A DNA stretch of 64,000 bases from Phragmites australis (lineage: Eukaryota; Streptophyta; Magnoliopsida; Poales; Poaceae): contig NC_084923.1 of the NCBI RefSeq assembly GCF_958298935.1, positions 2,172,501 through 2,236,500 of the forward strand. Direction: 5' to 3'. Each line of letters starts with the position of its first letter. Positions within the stretch are counted from its first letter, which is position 1. The notes below the pieces were generated by a model that did no database searches, was not told where the DNA came from, and worked only from the letters and a program-made list of their open reading frames with translations. A program made the position numbers and the translations under genes. Shown here piece after piece: positions 1-11,761 of this stretch.

Positions 1-1500
1 AACAAGAGTATATGTACACCTATCATACCAAAAGACATCTATACGATATGCATATACATGACTATTGACACTGGGTTAGGCATGCTTGCACGTATCTGAA
101 CGTATATATACTGCTGCAATAACGTGATGATTGATTTCGTGTTGTCGAACGTGCAGGGAGACACACCTGAATAGCTGATGATAGTACACTATGTCACAGA
201 AGCTACTTTCAATCCTCATGTAGGAACATGTTCTTAGACTCCAAATAAGGGGCACAAAAGTTCGTCGCCAAGTCTCTAGTAATCGTCGGTAAACTGTCAA
301 TATGTGAACATCGATCGAACAGTCAGTCACAGATGCACCGAAATCTGTCAATTCTGTGTCAAAATGATGATGTAGGTGATCGTTACCCGGTTCAGAATCT
401 TGAGCCTCAAGGGTCTCTGATATTTCGCGCAGTGAAGTGTGAAGTCCCCGAAGCTTGCATGGATGGTCGACTGGCCGGAGTTGCGGAAAAAAAGAAGACG
501 CTCCGACGAACAACCGAGCATGTCCAAAAGTGAATCAATTGATGACGACCGTCTGATCGACCTGGGGAAAGAAAATCAATAGCACACCTTCACCAACCCC
601 CAGCATCACAGTTTTTCAACAATAGTGCGATTGCGCACGAACGCGAAGACCATACGGCACGGCTGCTGCCTCTTGTTCTTCATCTTTCATTTTTTATGCT
701 ATGTTATTCTATTTTTGCTGAAGCTGCCTCTGGATTAATAGTTTAAGTAATGAAAAGCCATCTATTTAGAAGGAAACCAGACGGGAGGACTAGAAACGGA
801 ATAAATCCAACGCTCGGCAACCAGGGAAGGTCACCAGCCAGCGCAAGCTTGTCGACCCACCTGATCATTGCCTCTTGTCTTGCCAAATACTCATTTTATT
901 TTGAAGCTACCTCCCATTTGTTTATTTATTATTGAATTTTGATATTATTCAGTTATAGGAGTATTATTTAAAGGACAGTATCATTGAGTTCTCGTATTGT
1001 TTTTAGATTCAAATCTGAACAAATCCATTCGAGGGCTTTAGTACTGAAAGTCTTTTTCCGTGTGAAACTGCAAATCGGTGATGCAGATGTCGTGGCGTGG
1101 TACTCTCGAATCTTTTTCAAGTGAAGCAGTTCCCTTCTCTTTGAATGTGCGCAGAATCTCAATCTGCATGTATACAGGGAGGAGAATTAGTTCCTGTTAC
1201 GCTTTAACCCGAGGTTAGCAGAGGTTTCACGCTGCATCTGTACGTACGCAACCCTCATGTCCTCACACGGACCCGGATCCTGATTAATGCAGAAAATCAC
1301 TGTGTTGACAGTGTAATATGTCAATAGCTACAGTAGCCCGTATTAATTAATTAATATTACTGTAGTAAATACTGTAGCAACAGTGATGTGTCAGAACTGT
1401 AGCAACACAATTTACCGGATTACTGTAGCAACAGATCTGGGCTCTTCGCTTTTTATCGGACGGTGCACGTTCATCTTAATGCAGAAGATCTCAGTCCATC
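1..1500. other. Intergenic, no gene recognised
   Basis: No reading frame here resembles a known protein. Between about 1290 and 1440 the motif ACTGTAGCAAC or its variants occurs several times, a pattern typical of decayed grass MITEs, flanked by related ATGCAGAA..ATC stretches near 1287 and 1480. The rest is anonymous AT-rich sequence. Confidence 0.6.
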
Positions 1501-1549
1501 CTCACACACATATATAATTAGGAAAATATAATTCCTAAGAGCGTAAGTA

Positions 1550-1842
1550 AGTGCTTATTTGGTAAAGTTTTTAAAGTAACTTTTTGGTTGAAATTAGGAA
1601 TAGTTCTGCCAAACAACAGTTTCAGTTTTTAGTTTTCTGAGTGAAATATGTGTGAGTGATTCTCTGAAAAGAACTAGAAGCTGGAGAGCTAAAAAAAACA
1701 GTTTCCTATGATTCACTTTCCGCACAGAATCACTTCTTCTATATATTTTATTTTAAAAAACCGCTTTCAACCACAAAATCAACTCTATAAAATCACTCCC
1801 TGTAAAAAAATTAAATAAAAAAACTCTACAAAATAGAACCTA
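1550..1842. mobile_element. MITE-like repeat (copy 1 of two)
   Basis: The inner part (a run GAGAGCTAAAAAAA followed by a TGATTCAC..CAGAATCA block and a TTCAACCA(C/T)AAAATCA block) is clearly shared with 18690-18932, in the same order and orientation. That makes this a dispersed non-coding repeat rather than unique DNA. The exact ends and target duplication are not clear. Confidence 0.45.
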
Positions 1843-2200
1843 ATTCTATTTTGCAAGCAGCAAATCGATTGCTTTCCAGTGGCAAATCCAAATCAAAGAG
1901 TCAATGCCATGACCATGATTTCTAAGCCGTGTTAGCTTTGCATCCATGTCAGTGGCGTCAATTCGTGTATGGCGGAACAGTGTCCCTAGATACGGAATGA
2001 GTACAGGATATTACAGAAATGCTAGTACGATCTGTTACTCCAAATCGCAGCAGAGCCGCGCACGATCGTCTCACTCTCCCCACCACACGTCCGTAACATG
2101 ATCAAATAAAACACACCAGAAAATCAAATCAGTGATTTACCTTACAAACAACACGTGCCATGATCACAATGGCCGGTTCCAGAATGAAACAACTAGAGCT

Positions 2201-2358
2201 TGCATCCGGGCGCGAGCCCGGTTGGCAAGTACGGTGCGAGCTCGAGCCGGTCCGTATTTGAGTCCGAACGCTCGCACACGTATACACGAAACGGTCACGC
2301 TCAACCCTATATTCAAAAGAAAACTTTGAAAATGAGTCTCACTGTAAAAAATAAAAGA
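2201..2358 (+). mobile_element. tRNA-derived SINE, degraded copy of the four-member family
   Basis: The head has a CCCGGTTGGCAAGTACG A-box-like stretch and a TTTGAGTCCGAACGC B-box-like stretch. The 3' end, AAAATGAGTCTCACTGTAAAAAA, matches the 3' end of the better preserved SINE at 19083-19210. Imperfect flanks AACAACTAGAGCT (2188-2200) and AACAATGAGAGCT (2359-2371) look like a decayed target duplication. Membership rests on comparison with the other three copies. Confidence 0.5.
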
Positions 2359-2371
2359 AACAATGAGAGCT

Positions 2372-3030
2372 CCAAAATACATTAGCAAGAACCAGTGCAA
2401 AATCTGCAAAAGTTGTCTCGAATGATCAGTCTCCAAATCTCATAGTACAGTTTTTAAAAAATAAATAAATAGTATATGCTTCCCGGGAAAAGGAAGAACA
2501 CGATCGATACCTCCTGTGCAAACGGCCAAACGGACCACTTCGAGGGAGTGGTCCGCGGAACCGCCTCCTGCCTTTACACCGCCCGTGCCGAGCTGTTGCA
2601 CGGGCGGCCGGGCGTGGAGTCGGTGGGCCTCCCCTTGCTTCCATCGCGGCTTCGCGTTCCCTTGCTCCGTTTTGTCCGCTTCGTTAAGCTGCACGGCCGA
2701 GAAGAGTAGATCAGTAGAGTGTAGGAGCCGGCACGAGCCGAGCTGTCCGCGCCTTGTTCCCACGCGCATGGCATGGTGTACACCTCCCACTCACCCTATC
2801 GTCGCCCGCCCCGTCGGTCGACGTGCTCTCGATCCCCACGTCACGTATCCTCCCGTCCCTGTCGAGCCCGTCGTCGTAGCAAGGTCAGTGAGTTATACGA
2901 GTTGTTCGGGTACCGATACATTATAACAGTTACAGTATCGAGCCGAGCGTGGCCGCGAGCTCAGCAAGTGGAAACTTAGGTGTGTGACTGTGTGCTTCGC
3001 CTTTCGGGATGGGTTCCTGCGGTGGTGGTG
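2372..3030 (+). other. GC-rich upstream region of the expansin-like gene
   Basis: This is a GC-rich stretch with several overlapping open frames of up to about 136 codons on both strands, none resembling a known protein. Openness in many frames at once is expected from GC-rich composition. It directly precedes the TATA box of the expansin-like gene and probably acts as its promoter-proximal region. Confidence 0.5.
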
Positions 3031-3038
3031 TATAAAAG
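3031..3038 (+). promoter_or_regulatory. TATA box of the expansin-like gene
   Basis: TATAAAAG lies 70 bases before the ATG at 3108, a normal plant spacing for transcription starting near 3065. Confidence 0.75.
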
Positions 3039-3107
3039 CAGTCGTCAAGCACAAGGATCCTCCCTCTCTCCTCTGTGCCAAGCAACGAACGACCCATTCT
3101 GAGGGAG

Positions 3108-4534
3108 ATGGCCGTCCCTGTCCTTCTCGCCTCCGCCTCCGCCTCCTCCCTTTTGCTCCTCCAGCTCCTCTTGCTTCCCTTCCCCGTGTCCGCCTGCGAC
3201 CGCTGCGTGCACCACTCCAAGGCTGCCTACTACACCTCCTCGCTCACCCTCACCGGTACGCTCCCGGGCACGCCCTGTTTTGGTGCATATGCCTCGGCGG
3301 CGCACGCCGGTGGAACTTGCAACTTGCTCTGTGAAATCTGGATAGACTTCTGCGTGACAACTTGTTGTGATTCTGATTGTTTCGATTGTTGTGGCGCGTG
3401 CGTGCAGGCGGTTCTTGCGGGTATGGCACCGCGGCTGCGTCCTTCAGCGGCGGCTTCCTCGCCGCGGCGAGCCCCGCCCTGTACAGGGGCGGCGTCGGCT
3501 GCGGAGCCTGCTTCCAGGTAACTTCGCCACCCAATCGATCTCAATTGAATAGCCACCAACGGATTGGCATGCGCGGTGGCTGCCTCCCTGGCTGTTGCCC
3601 TGATTCGACTTGGTGTCGATCGCTGCCTGCAGGTCCGGTGCAAGGACAAGAAGCTGTGCGCTGCGGCGGGCGCCAGGGTGGTCGTCACGGACCGCGCCAG
3701 GACGAACCGCACCGACCTCGTGCTGAGTAGCCCGGCGTTCGCGGCCATGGCGCGGCCCGGCCTGGCCGCGGAGCTCACCAAGCTCGTCACCGTCGACGTC
3801 GAGTACAAGAGGTAAAAAAAACCCAAGCAATTAATCACCTTTTTCACCAACCGCACCATGTGTTTCATAGGAGAAACTAGTGCCCTCGACCGGTCGCAGT
3901 AGTTTTTTTCCACACATGTTGTGTGGTTGCCGCCATAAACACGGAGCACGGTTTTCTTGGCTCCCTTGAACCGGAAATCGGATGGGTCATGTCTGTCAGC
4001 GCTGCGCATGTGCAGGGTGCCGTGCGAGTACAAGCACAGGAACCTCTCGGTGAGGGTGGAGGAGAAGAGCCGCGCCCCGAACGAGCTGGCAATTAGGTTC
4101 CTGTACCAGGGCGGCCAAACCGACATCGTGGCCGTCGACGTCGCACAGGTAAAAAAAACAAAAGAGATTCTACCGCCTCAAACTTACTCTGTTTACGGCA
4201 GATTCTGCTTGTTAAATTTTGTAAGCACTTGGTGCCAAATGAATCTTCATTAGTTCATTTGATAATCCTTGTGGAATTTGGATAGGTTGGGTCATCGAAC
4301 TGGAAGTTCATGACACGTGACTACGGCCCGGCGTGGAGCACGAGCCAGGCGCCGCCGGGGCCGCTGCAGCTCAGGGTGGTCGTGACGGGCGGGTACGATG
4401 GCAAATGGGTCTGGACCGACCACGAGGTCCTTCCGCGCCGTTGGCGCGCCGGCGAGGTCTACGACACGGGCGTCCAGATCACGGACATAGCTCAGGAGGG
4501 CTGCTTCCCCTGCGACACGCACGAGTGGGAGTGA
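3108..4534 (+). CDS. EXLA: Expansin-like A protein
   Basis: Five exons with in-phase GT-AG introns: 3108-3255, 3408-3517, 3633-3811, 4016-4148 and 4286-4534, giving 272 residues, the usual EXLA length. The protein starts with a hydrophobic signal peptide ending near ACDRC. A Cys-rich six-stranded double-psi barrel domain follows ([37 protein letters not shown]). The C-terminal grass-pollen-allergen-like domain has [20 protein letters not shown] and Trp residues in SSNWKF and KWVWTD. The extra tail ending in [10 protein letters not shown] after the second domain is characteristic of the A subfamily. EXLAs are secreted cell-wall proteins; wall loosening is shown for alpha and beta expansins but not clearly for EXLAs, and the HFD motif of true expansins is absent. 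A TATA box lies 70 bp upstream. No defects were seen. Confidence 0.93.
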
Positions 4535-4548
4535 GAGCACTGAGCCAC

Positions 4549-4571
4549 AGGTTGGGTCATCGAACTGGAAG
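4549..4571 (+). repeat. Duplicate of the exon-5 splice acceptor in the 3'UTR
   Basis: Twenty-three bases identical to 4284-4306 (the intron-4 acceptor AG plus the first 21 bases of exon 5) reappear 15 bases after the stop codon. The copy is preceded by CCAC, so it again reads CACAG/GTTGGG, a plausible acceptor. Splicing from 4148 to 4551 would stay in frame and replace all of exon 5 with a short Lys-rich tail. Confidence 0.8.
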
Positions 4572-4599
4572 CTGAAGCAAGCCGAGCTGAAGCTGAAGC

Positions 4600-7500
4600 T
4601 CCCCGGCCCCGAACAGCCTTCTCCCTATCACTGCCGTTTTGGCTGGGCTTTGATCAGAGGACTAGAGATCGATTGACCGACTGACAGAGTGACAAGGGAG
4701 TCCCGAGTCCCTCGGCAACTTTTGCGTCTTCTCTCTTTTTTTTTCCTTTTCCAAGTTTGTGTACATTAGCTGCTGATGGGTACGATAAGTAGCGTCCCGG
4801 AGGCTAAAAAGAAAGAATAATCAAACGAGTGGATTGACGGCGGCGCCCATGGGCCATGGCCGATTTCAACAGGATCACATGGTCCCTTCGTTGCTTCTGG
4901 CAACGTACTTCCTCTCTGCCTTATGAGTCATGACTTGTGTAGTTGTGTGAGCTGTGAATTTACGCATGGTTTGGTGGACGCGTGCATCGGTCCTTCGCCT
5001 ACGATGCATTCCTGTGCTTGGTTCGTTGTAAATGGGTTGGTGGTCAGACCTGTTGGACGGGACGAGTGGTTAAGCGTTCCAGGATTCAGTGACCGAACTG
5101 CACAAGAACCTACACGTGATGATGGAGCGAAAACGTAATCCAGGCGTTCATGTACGCATTTGAGTATAGTAGGTGGTTGGGTCAGCCTCTGCCATGATGA
5201 ACACCACAAGTCCACAATGTATGACAGGTTGCTAGTACAAGTAGCGTACCGGCCGATGTAATGGTGCCGGTGAAAGAGAGATCCTCTCGAATTCTTCAGT
5301 GTACTGCATGACACCTGGGGGGCGTCGCACCTTGCAATCCAGGTAGGTGCCGGATATGATACCATCGTGCAGTACAGGGTTGGCTCGTCTGCCTCTTTAC
5401 CAGTAGCACTGTCACACCTTTCGCTGGAAGTGATCCGTACGATCGGGAAATCGACGGCTGGGATTGCTGCAAAGGCATAAGAGCATACCACAATATCTCT
5501 GGTGAAGGCCAAGGCAATCAAATGTCTGAACATTTTTGCGACCGCTTGAAAAGCTAGGTGAAGATAGTACATCAACTGTGCAGCATCAGTCGATGTAATT
5601 ACTTTCTGCAGCATCCTGAATTCTTGATTACTCGGGGTCCAACACTTGTAGATGCGCCGTGTGATGGATGATTTCCCTCTTTTATTTTTCTTCGGCGAAC
5701 CTGAATGATTGCTGATCAAAGCCGGACACAGAACAAACGGGTGCGATGAGTGAGACACAGGCGCCGGCCCGGTGGTATAATTCTCTGTCCCTTTGTGCTC
5801 GCGGCAGGAATCGAGTAGCATACACTTGGCCTGTTGCTGCCGCATAATCATACGAGTTGACAAATACAAAAAGGAGACTCAAATCTAGTTGTTAGGAGCG
5901 ATCCAAATGAACAAATCAATTTTAATCCGAATGCTACTTTGACGTTTCTTAATGCTCTCGTTCCTGAAAGAAAACGAACATACCGGCCCTGAGTTCTATG
6001 CTGATCGGATGAACTATATAGTGCAGTTCTGATTAGGTGTTCAGAATGGTTGCAAATTCAGGTGCAGAAAATCTAAGGGCTAATGGGCAGTTGCAAAGTT
6101 AGTAATGCTAATGCCGGAGTTATTTTCATCAGGGGAAAACAAAGGCAAGCCTTGTGCCACCTGTTTAGCAAATTTGGCCCTACCATTTTTTGGTAATGCA
6201 AAATTTTGGTCCTATCATGAAATCAGATATTCACGATAAGACTAGCATGGAGACTAATCGTCGTTATATATGTTAGGTTCAGTGTACCAAAACAGGTTGT
6301 ATTTGATTAGTGTATGGACGGTGCTTTGACACAGGCTGAAGATATATCTGAGGTCAGAATCAAGAGGACTATGCATATCTCTCGACCTCTTGGTTCTTAT
6401 CCATTGCGCTAGAGCAAGTATACATCAGCTTCATGAGCTGATTTATTTGGGAGGCATGAGCTGCTGAGCTGCATCCTGTGCACAGATTGTTGGTGACCAA
6501 CCTGAACCAAGAGTTGTGGACTTGCAAGTGCTACTAACTTTCTGGCAGTTATTAGGTGATTCATTGCCTTTTCTTCAAAAGAACAGTTAATAGGTGATTG
6601 CCCTCTCTTAAAAAAAAAGACAGTTAGTAGGTGACTCATTTATGCCTTGTTAAGCAATCCGATATAAACTGAGTCAGTAACAGAACTCTCCAACGAACTT
6701 CTTTTTTGAAATTAAGAATCAAAAAGCATACAGTTAGTTTATTTCACCTGACGAAGTGGGTTGCTAACCGAAGCATTCAAGCAAGTTTTCAAACATACAT
6801 GACATGGGAAGGAAAGGATGGGAACGTTATATTAGACCACTGAGACGATGTTTCAGAGAAATGGGTGATGTTACTTTCAGAAGGATCTGGTGCAACGCAT
6901 GAGTCACTCGCCATTCTTCAAGCCGTTCAAGTTGGTGGCTACTGTATTAACAGACCTCTGACAGCGGACCTTGTATTATTATAATTTCTAGTGACCGGGG
7001 AAAGAAAAATCAGTAATCAAAGTAGCATATCGGCATACTAAACAACGTGGCGCTCAGCGCGTTTGGGGAAGCTTCAGGTCGTTCAGACGGCGTTCTAGGT
7101 AAAACCTTTTTCCTCGAGTTGACAAATGTGATCTCTTGGTGAAGTTCAAACTCGCAGGCATCTCTCCAGTCAATTATCACATCTCAACATCGTTCGTTGA
7201 ACGATTGTTTTTAGGTGAGCGATATATTATAGAGCAACGCAGCAAGTCATCCTTATACGTGTACATCAGATGACATCGGCACATCATATCTGTCATCTTC
7301 ATGGAGACAAGGAAAACGCTGTGCCGTTGATCGGCACGCAATTGAGATGCCCGGTTGGTTTCCTGCTGCAGCTTTGTGAGAGCGGCCGTTCTGTTTCTCC
7401 TGTTGTTCTGTGGACGGAAGGTTGTTCTGCTTCATGGTCATGGCGATGGCCATACGGCTAGCTCAGGCAGTCTGCAACTGGGACTGAACTTACGGTCTGG

Positions 7501-8490
7501 GATGTAACTGGGCCATCCAGATGCTTTGTCATTCTTTTTTTTTCATTCTAGTTATTCCTATGCGAGAGATAGAATTCTTTGTGACATGATGAAAATTTTC
7601 ATTCAATCCTTTTTTTATACAAAGTAAAAAAGAAATAAAATATGGATTCGATAAATCTCATTTTAAAAAACAAAAATTTAATTAAAAATAGTATCCAAGC
7701 TAAGTCGGGACTCACAAATCAGAGCATAGAAAGAGGCCTCACAAATAAATCAGGCTTTTCCCAAAGCGTCAAGATGGGTCGACCTAGAACAGTAGGACAG
7801 AATGGGGCCTGTGGTGCAGGAAAGCCTTCGGAGAGGCCTGGCATTACAAGCGCGCCAGCCCTTTTTCCTGGGCTATCAAAGATCTTAACAAGACGTGATT
7901 GGCCCCAGTTTGCGTTCCTTTTATGGGAGCGGGCCAGGAGGAGTTCGGCAAAAATCTGATGTGACTAGACAGGTATGATCCACCCAAACTAGGCCCAGAA
8001 GGCAATAATCAACACTGAACTTCCCTGAGGTATGCAGAAATAATACAGGTCGAATTCTCCCCAAACTGAAGCATCCATGTGACTTCGGTGACTGTGGTCT
8101 AGGATGAGCCAGTTATGCATACTTATTCAGTATATAATTAAGTTCCCTTTTTGCCATTATCAATATTGAAATATGCGTTGCCGTAGCTTATATATGCAGT
8201 ATTTGCTGCCTTAACCAGACAGGTACATCGCCAGATGTAGAGGATGAGATATTTTCATTAGTTTAATAAAATAAACTTCTTTTATCTAAAAAATCTGTTG
8301 TCTGAATAAAGAATATGCTAACCTCCATTTCAAACTCCATTTTCCTTTGTCCTTATGCAGATCACCTTTTAAAGAAAAAAATTATGGTTACCTGTGATCC
8401 CAATTATAGTTTGGATATATAGTAATGTGAAGCTTATTAGCAGCCGCACATGCTTACACTCATTGTTAGATTTTCTTAAAAAAATTGAAA
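4600..8490. other. Intergenic region, no recognised gene
   Basis: This begins with the probable 3'UTR of the expansin-like gene and then holds ordinary mixed-composition DNA. Near 6523-6640 a short unit (CAGTTA(T/A)TAGGTGATT and variants) occurs three times. A short open frame at 7642-7959 (+, 105 codons) has no recognisable domain. The exception worth noting is the long open frame at 4928-5869, listed separately. Confidence 0.5.
4928..5869 (-). other. Unidentified 313-codon open frame
   Basis: An uninterrupted frame runs from ATG at 5869 to a stop at 4928 on the minus strand, in DNA of roughly balanced composition, where a run this long is not expected by chance. I recognise no domain, and the residue pattern (many His, Cys and Ser; few conserved-looking blocks) does not look like a typical folded protein. 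The opposite strand offers no better reading. It could be a decayed gene or transposon fragment, an unspliced exon mixture, or coincidence. Confidence 0.2.
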
Positions 8491-8496
8491 CCAACC

Positions 8497-8615
8497 TAGA
8501 ATTACTCTCAGTTGGTTGAGGGGTAGATGTACGTCTAGACCATTTAAATTCGAGTCCTCTTCGGTATGAATTTGAATGTTTATTTCTTTTTATTAATAAT
8601 CCCACCTAATTCTGT
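8497..8615 (+). mobile_element. SINE-like element of a second family
   Basis: CTCTCAGTTGGTTGAGG resembles a Pol III A box and AATTCGAGTCCTC resembles a B box, about 35 bases apart, as in tRNA-derived SINEs. The element runs into a T-rich tail (TTTATTTCTTTTTATT), a feature of p-SINE-type grass elements. No clean target duplication was found, so the ends are approximate. Confidence 0.4.
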
Positions 8616-8626
8616 AACAGTGCTAA

Positions 8627-8863
8627 GGTCTATTTGTTTGAGCTTCTGTTTTTGATTTTTTTAAAAAAAATGTGCTTTTGGTTTTGCTAAATATTGTTTC
8701 TAGATTTTACTTGTTATTTTTTACAATATTTTTTTACTTCTCAGCACACTATTTTTCAGAAAAGCTCTCTCAGTTAGCTTCTCAGTTTCTAATTCATTTA
8801 CTCATAAACAGACTTCTAGCTTCTACATAAACTATTTTTCAATAAACCTGTTTATTTAAACCC
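8627..8863. mobile_element. Tourist-like MITE (copy of a four-member family)
   Basis: Flanked by TAA on both sides (8624-8626 and 8864-8866). The left end GGTCTATTTGTTTGAGCTTCTG matches the termini of the copies at 33910-34210 and 45851-46142, read in the opposite orientation. The inner GCTTCTCAGTTTCTAATTCA and CATAAACAG blocks are shared with 49378-49660. There is no coding capacity. Confidence 0.6.
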
Positions 8864-9147
8864 TAAAAGGCGACTAAAATAAATATGTACTAAGTTAACC
8901 GACCAAATGGGCGGCCGGTGGCATTTTGAGACAAAAGAATTGGCATGTGGTCGTTCCAGACGCTCTATCAGGAGCTACTTGGTTAAACTACGTGGGATTC
9001 AGTTGGGAGTTCGGTCTCCGGCCGGTAATGTGCTCGATCTTTTCACGTATGAAACTTATTTTCAAAGTCTTTCGTGTATGAATCTGATTAGAGCCAACTC
9101 TGGACTACATACATGCACGAAGCCTGGGCAAGTCAATGGGACAATTC

Positions 9148-9437
9148 TATGTATGTCATTAAAAATTATCAAAATCATCAATCTATCACTGAAAAAATGC
9201 TCGTGCCTCATGTGTCACTATTTCAAATTTTCTTTCTAATATATATCATTGTTGTCATAACATTGTTAATGCCAATGACATATAGAAAATGAAAAACTAA
9301 ATTTCTCTTACCATGTGTGCTAGCTCCGTTATGACGGCAATTGCATATAAGAGAAGAAAAAATTGAAGTAGTGACACACGAGAAATAAGAATATTTATGA
9401 TAAATCAAGAATTTTAAAGTTTTTCATGGCATATAAG
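9148..9437. mobile_element. Foldback MITE with long inverted arms
   Basis: The left arm from about 9148 (TGTCATTAAAAATTATCAAA ... CATGTGTCACTATTTCAA) is matched in reverse complement by the right arm ending near 9437 (TTGAAGTAGTGACACACGAG ... GTTTTTCATGGCATA). The arms are roughly 80-90 bases each and leave a short AT-rich loop. Single-strand folding would give one long hairpin. The family is not identified. Confidence 0.55.
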
Positions 9438-9439
9438 TA

Positions 9440-11600
9440 ATTTGTCTCCTAGGGAACTGGGCGTCACTGCAAACGAGAGAAGGATACGTTTAGATTTCAT
9501 GTTGACTATTCTGAGTTGTTAAATGGCCTACTCTTCCAAACTCCTAGGTTCAGATTGGAAAATTTTATAAACCGTTGCCAACCGATCGAACTGCACCTAT
9601 ACGCATCTTTGAATCTTTAGTCAGGTTTGTTGCACAGCTCGTATTTTACACGCACAAGAATAAGAGCATCTCGTGCAACCTGTGTGCCGGACTGCAGGGC
9701 AGTAAACGAATTGCTGGTGCGAGTAAAGCCCGGTCTCTCGAAGACAGCAGCATCGTCGCCTAAGGATTAGATGTTAGCGTACGTAATTCTGGTGTCGTCG
9801 TCAAGTTCGCTCATATTGACCACAGTGCGTGTCACCGGTGACACAACTCTGTCGCCCTTCCAGTGACAAGGACGGACGCTGCTTGCAAATGCACAACCCT
9901 TCCTCTGCTTTGTTTGTACGTCGAGGGAGCCGGAACAGCTTGAGATTTGTAGATATAATCTTTAATCAGAGTCCAGTTGTCCTCCATTAAATTATCGCAG
10001 TGCACTGCATCTGATCTGGTTGTACTGCTCTGTTATGCTCTTGACTGTCTCTGGTACGTCACGGGGCTCAGATTTCTTTAGTCGCACGCATCGATGTAGA
10101 TCGATCTAGCTACTTATCCGGGACGAGTATCTTATAGGAATCCCTAAACAACCCTAAACAAAGTTTGGAGGTTCACTGCATGGTAAACAAAGCTTTGTTT
10201 GTTTGGCAGTGTTTTAGCTCTTTAAAACTGAAGTTTGTATATTAAACTAAAGTGGCTTAAGCATAAATGAAAATATGATAGTTTAGGTAAACATCTCAGT
10301 ATACTAATAGCACCAGCTCTATGAAATTTTAGAACTAGAGATACTTAGCTTTAAGTATTATTAGAATTAGAACTCTGCTAAATATACCATTAGACTATGT
10401 TTGATCCGCGGAGACTACTGGGTGCCTGGGTGGCCGTTGAAAAGTTCAGTTATTATATTTCCGTAGATTGCGAATAACATGCACTGCTGCGCTCTCGTGC
10501 AGGTTTGAGAGGACATGGAACACAACGCACACTCACTGCCAGTAAACTGAACGTGATTACGTGAAAACGGAAGTAAAGCATATCCGAAAGGAAAAGATGG
10601 TGACAGGGCAACTAGAAGTCTAGAGCTGCAATGTCAATGCAGCAGAGAACAACTAATATACGGTCGAGAACAACTAATATACGGTCAGCTAGCTCGCGAC
10701 CTGCTTGCAGGAAGCCAGGTAGTAGATACACTATAGTACCCGTATGATGATGATGATATGAATCTGATTCGACCAAACAACAGCAGAAGGAACAGTACGA
10801 TCGGTTCAGAAACGGGCACCACCACGCCAATGATTCAGTCCGATAAGCCAAAACCCCACCTCAATTCATCGGAGGTATGGAGTCGCAGGCACGCAAGCTG
10901 GCAAGTCGCAATGATTTGTATCGATCGTACGGTAATAAACGCGCGCGGGATATGGCGACGGATCGCTCGCATGCCAACCGGCGCCAAACGTCCCGATCGC
11001 ACGAGCCGGGGAGGCCCCAGCCCATCTCGATGCGACGCAGGGCGGTGCGCCCGTCCGCGTCGCGGCCCCAGGAGGACAGGACCCCCGCCCCCACCCACGG
11101 ATGGCCGACTGGGGCCGAGGCGGGATCCAATTGAACGCGCGCCCAGCCGGATCCCAGCGCCGAGGGGCGAGAGAGCTTGCTCGGCGGGGCCGGCGCGCGG
11201 CGTTCGGTCTGACTGGTGCGCGACGCCGACGTGCGCGGCCATGACGGCATTGATGAATGTCCCGGGCGTGAGCTGTGCACCAGGTGGGCCCGCGCGCGCC
11301 GAGCGGGAGCGGGAGCGGGCGCGCGGGGCCCCAGGCACCGCCGACTGGCTGCACGTGTCCGCGCCAAAGAAGGCGGGCGCCACCATCCAGGTGCGCCCAC
11401 GCACTGACGCGGGACCAGGTCCAGGTCAGTACTGCGCGCACGAGCCGCCTGGTGCTAGCCACGCTGCTTCTCGCGCTACAGCCACTCTAGGTGGAATGTC
11501 AGCTCGCGCGCGCTCGGGCCAACCAACCCGGAGGAAGTCTAGAATCTGTTAGGTCTGTCTGGGAGGCAGAAGTTTTTTTTTTTTTTTTTTTTACTTGTGG
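9440..11600. other. Intergenic region with a GC-rich island
   Basis: The first part is unremarkable. Near 10190-10400 there is an AT-rich MITE-like stretch beginning TTTGTTTGTTTGGCAG. From about 10860 to 11520 the sequence becomes very GC-rich and is open in several overlapping frames on both strands (up to 264 codons, +, 10758-11552). The translations are Arg/Pro/Ala-rich and resemble no known protein, so I read it as a CpG island without an evident gene. Confidence 0.5.
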
Positions 11601-11617
11601 GAGGCGGAAGATACCTA

Positions 11618-11761
11618 GGATGTACTTCGCGATGAGTGATTTTTCACCGTGATTGATGTACCGTTGGATGTACTTCGTGATGCGTGATTTTTCACCGTGA
11701 TTAATATACTGTTAGATGTACCTCGTGATCGGTGCTTTTGCATCGTGATTGATGTACCACA
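11618..11761 (+). repeat. Tandem repeat, three copies of a 48-bp unit
   Basis: Units start at 11618, 11666 and 11714. Each begins (G/A)GATGTAC(T/C)TCG(C/T)GAT and contains CAC(or CAT)CGTGATT(G/A)AT. Copies 1 and 2 are close and copy 3 is more diverged. A long T-run (about 11573-11592) precedes the array. The unit length is a multiple of three, which keeps frames open, but there is no sign of a real protein. Confidence 0.8.

Noticed and set aside
3230..4126. 298-codon minus-strand frame over the expansin-like gene
   Set aside because: Antisense to five well-defined expansin exons and crosses their introns; GC bias explains the openness.
10758..11552. 264-codon plus-strand frame and three long minus-strand frames
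   Set aside because: All frames are open together in a GC-rich island and the translations are low-complexity Arg/Pro/Ala.
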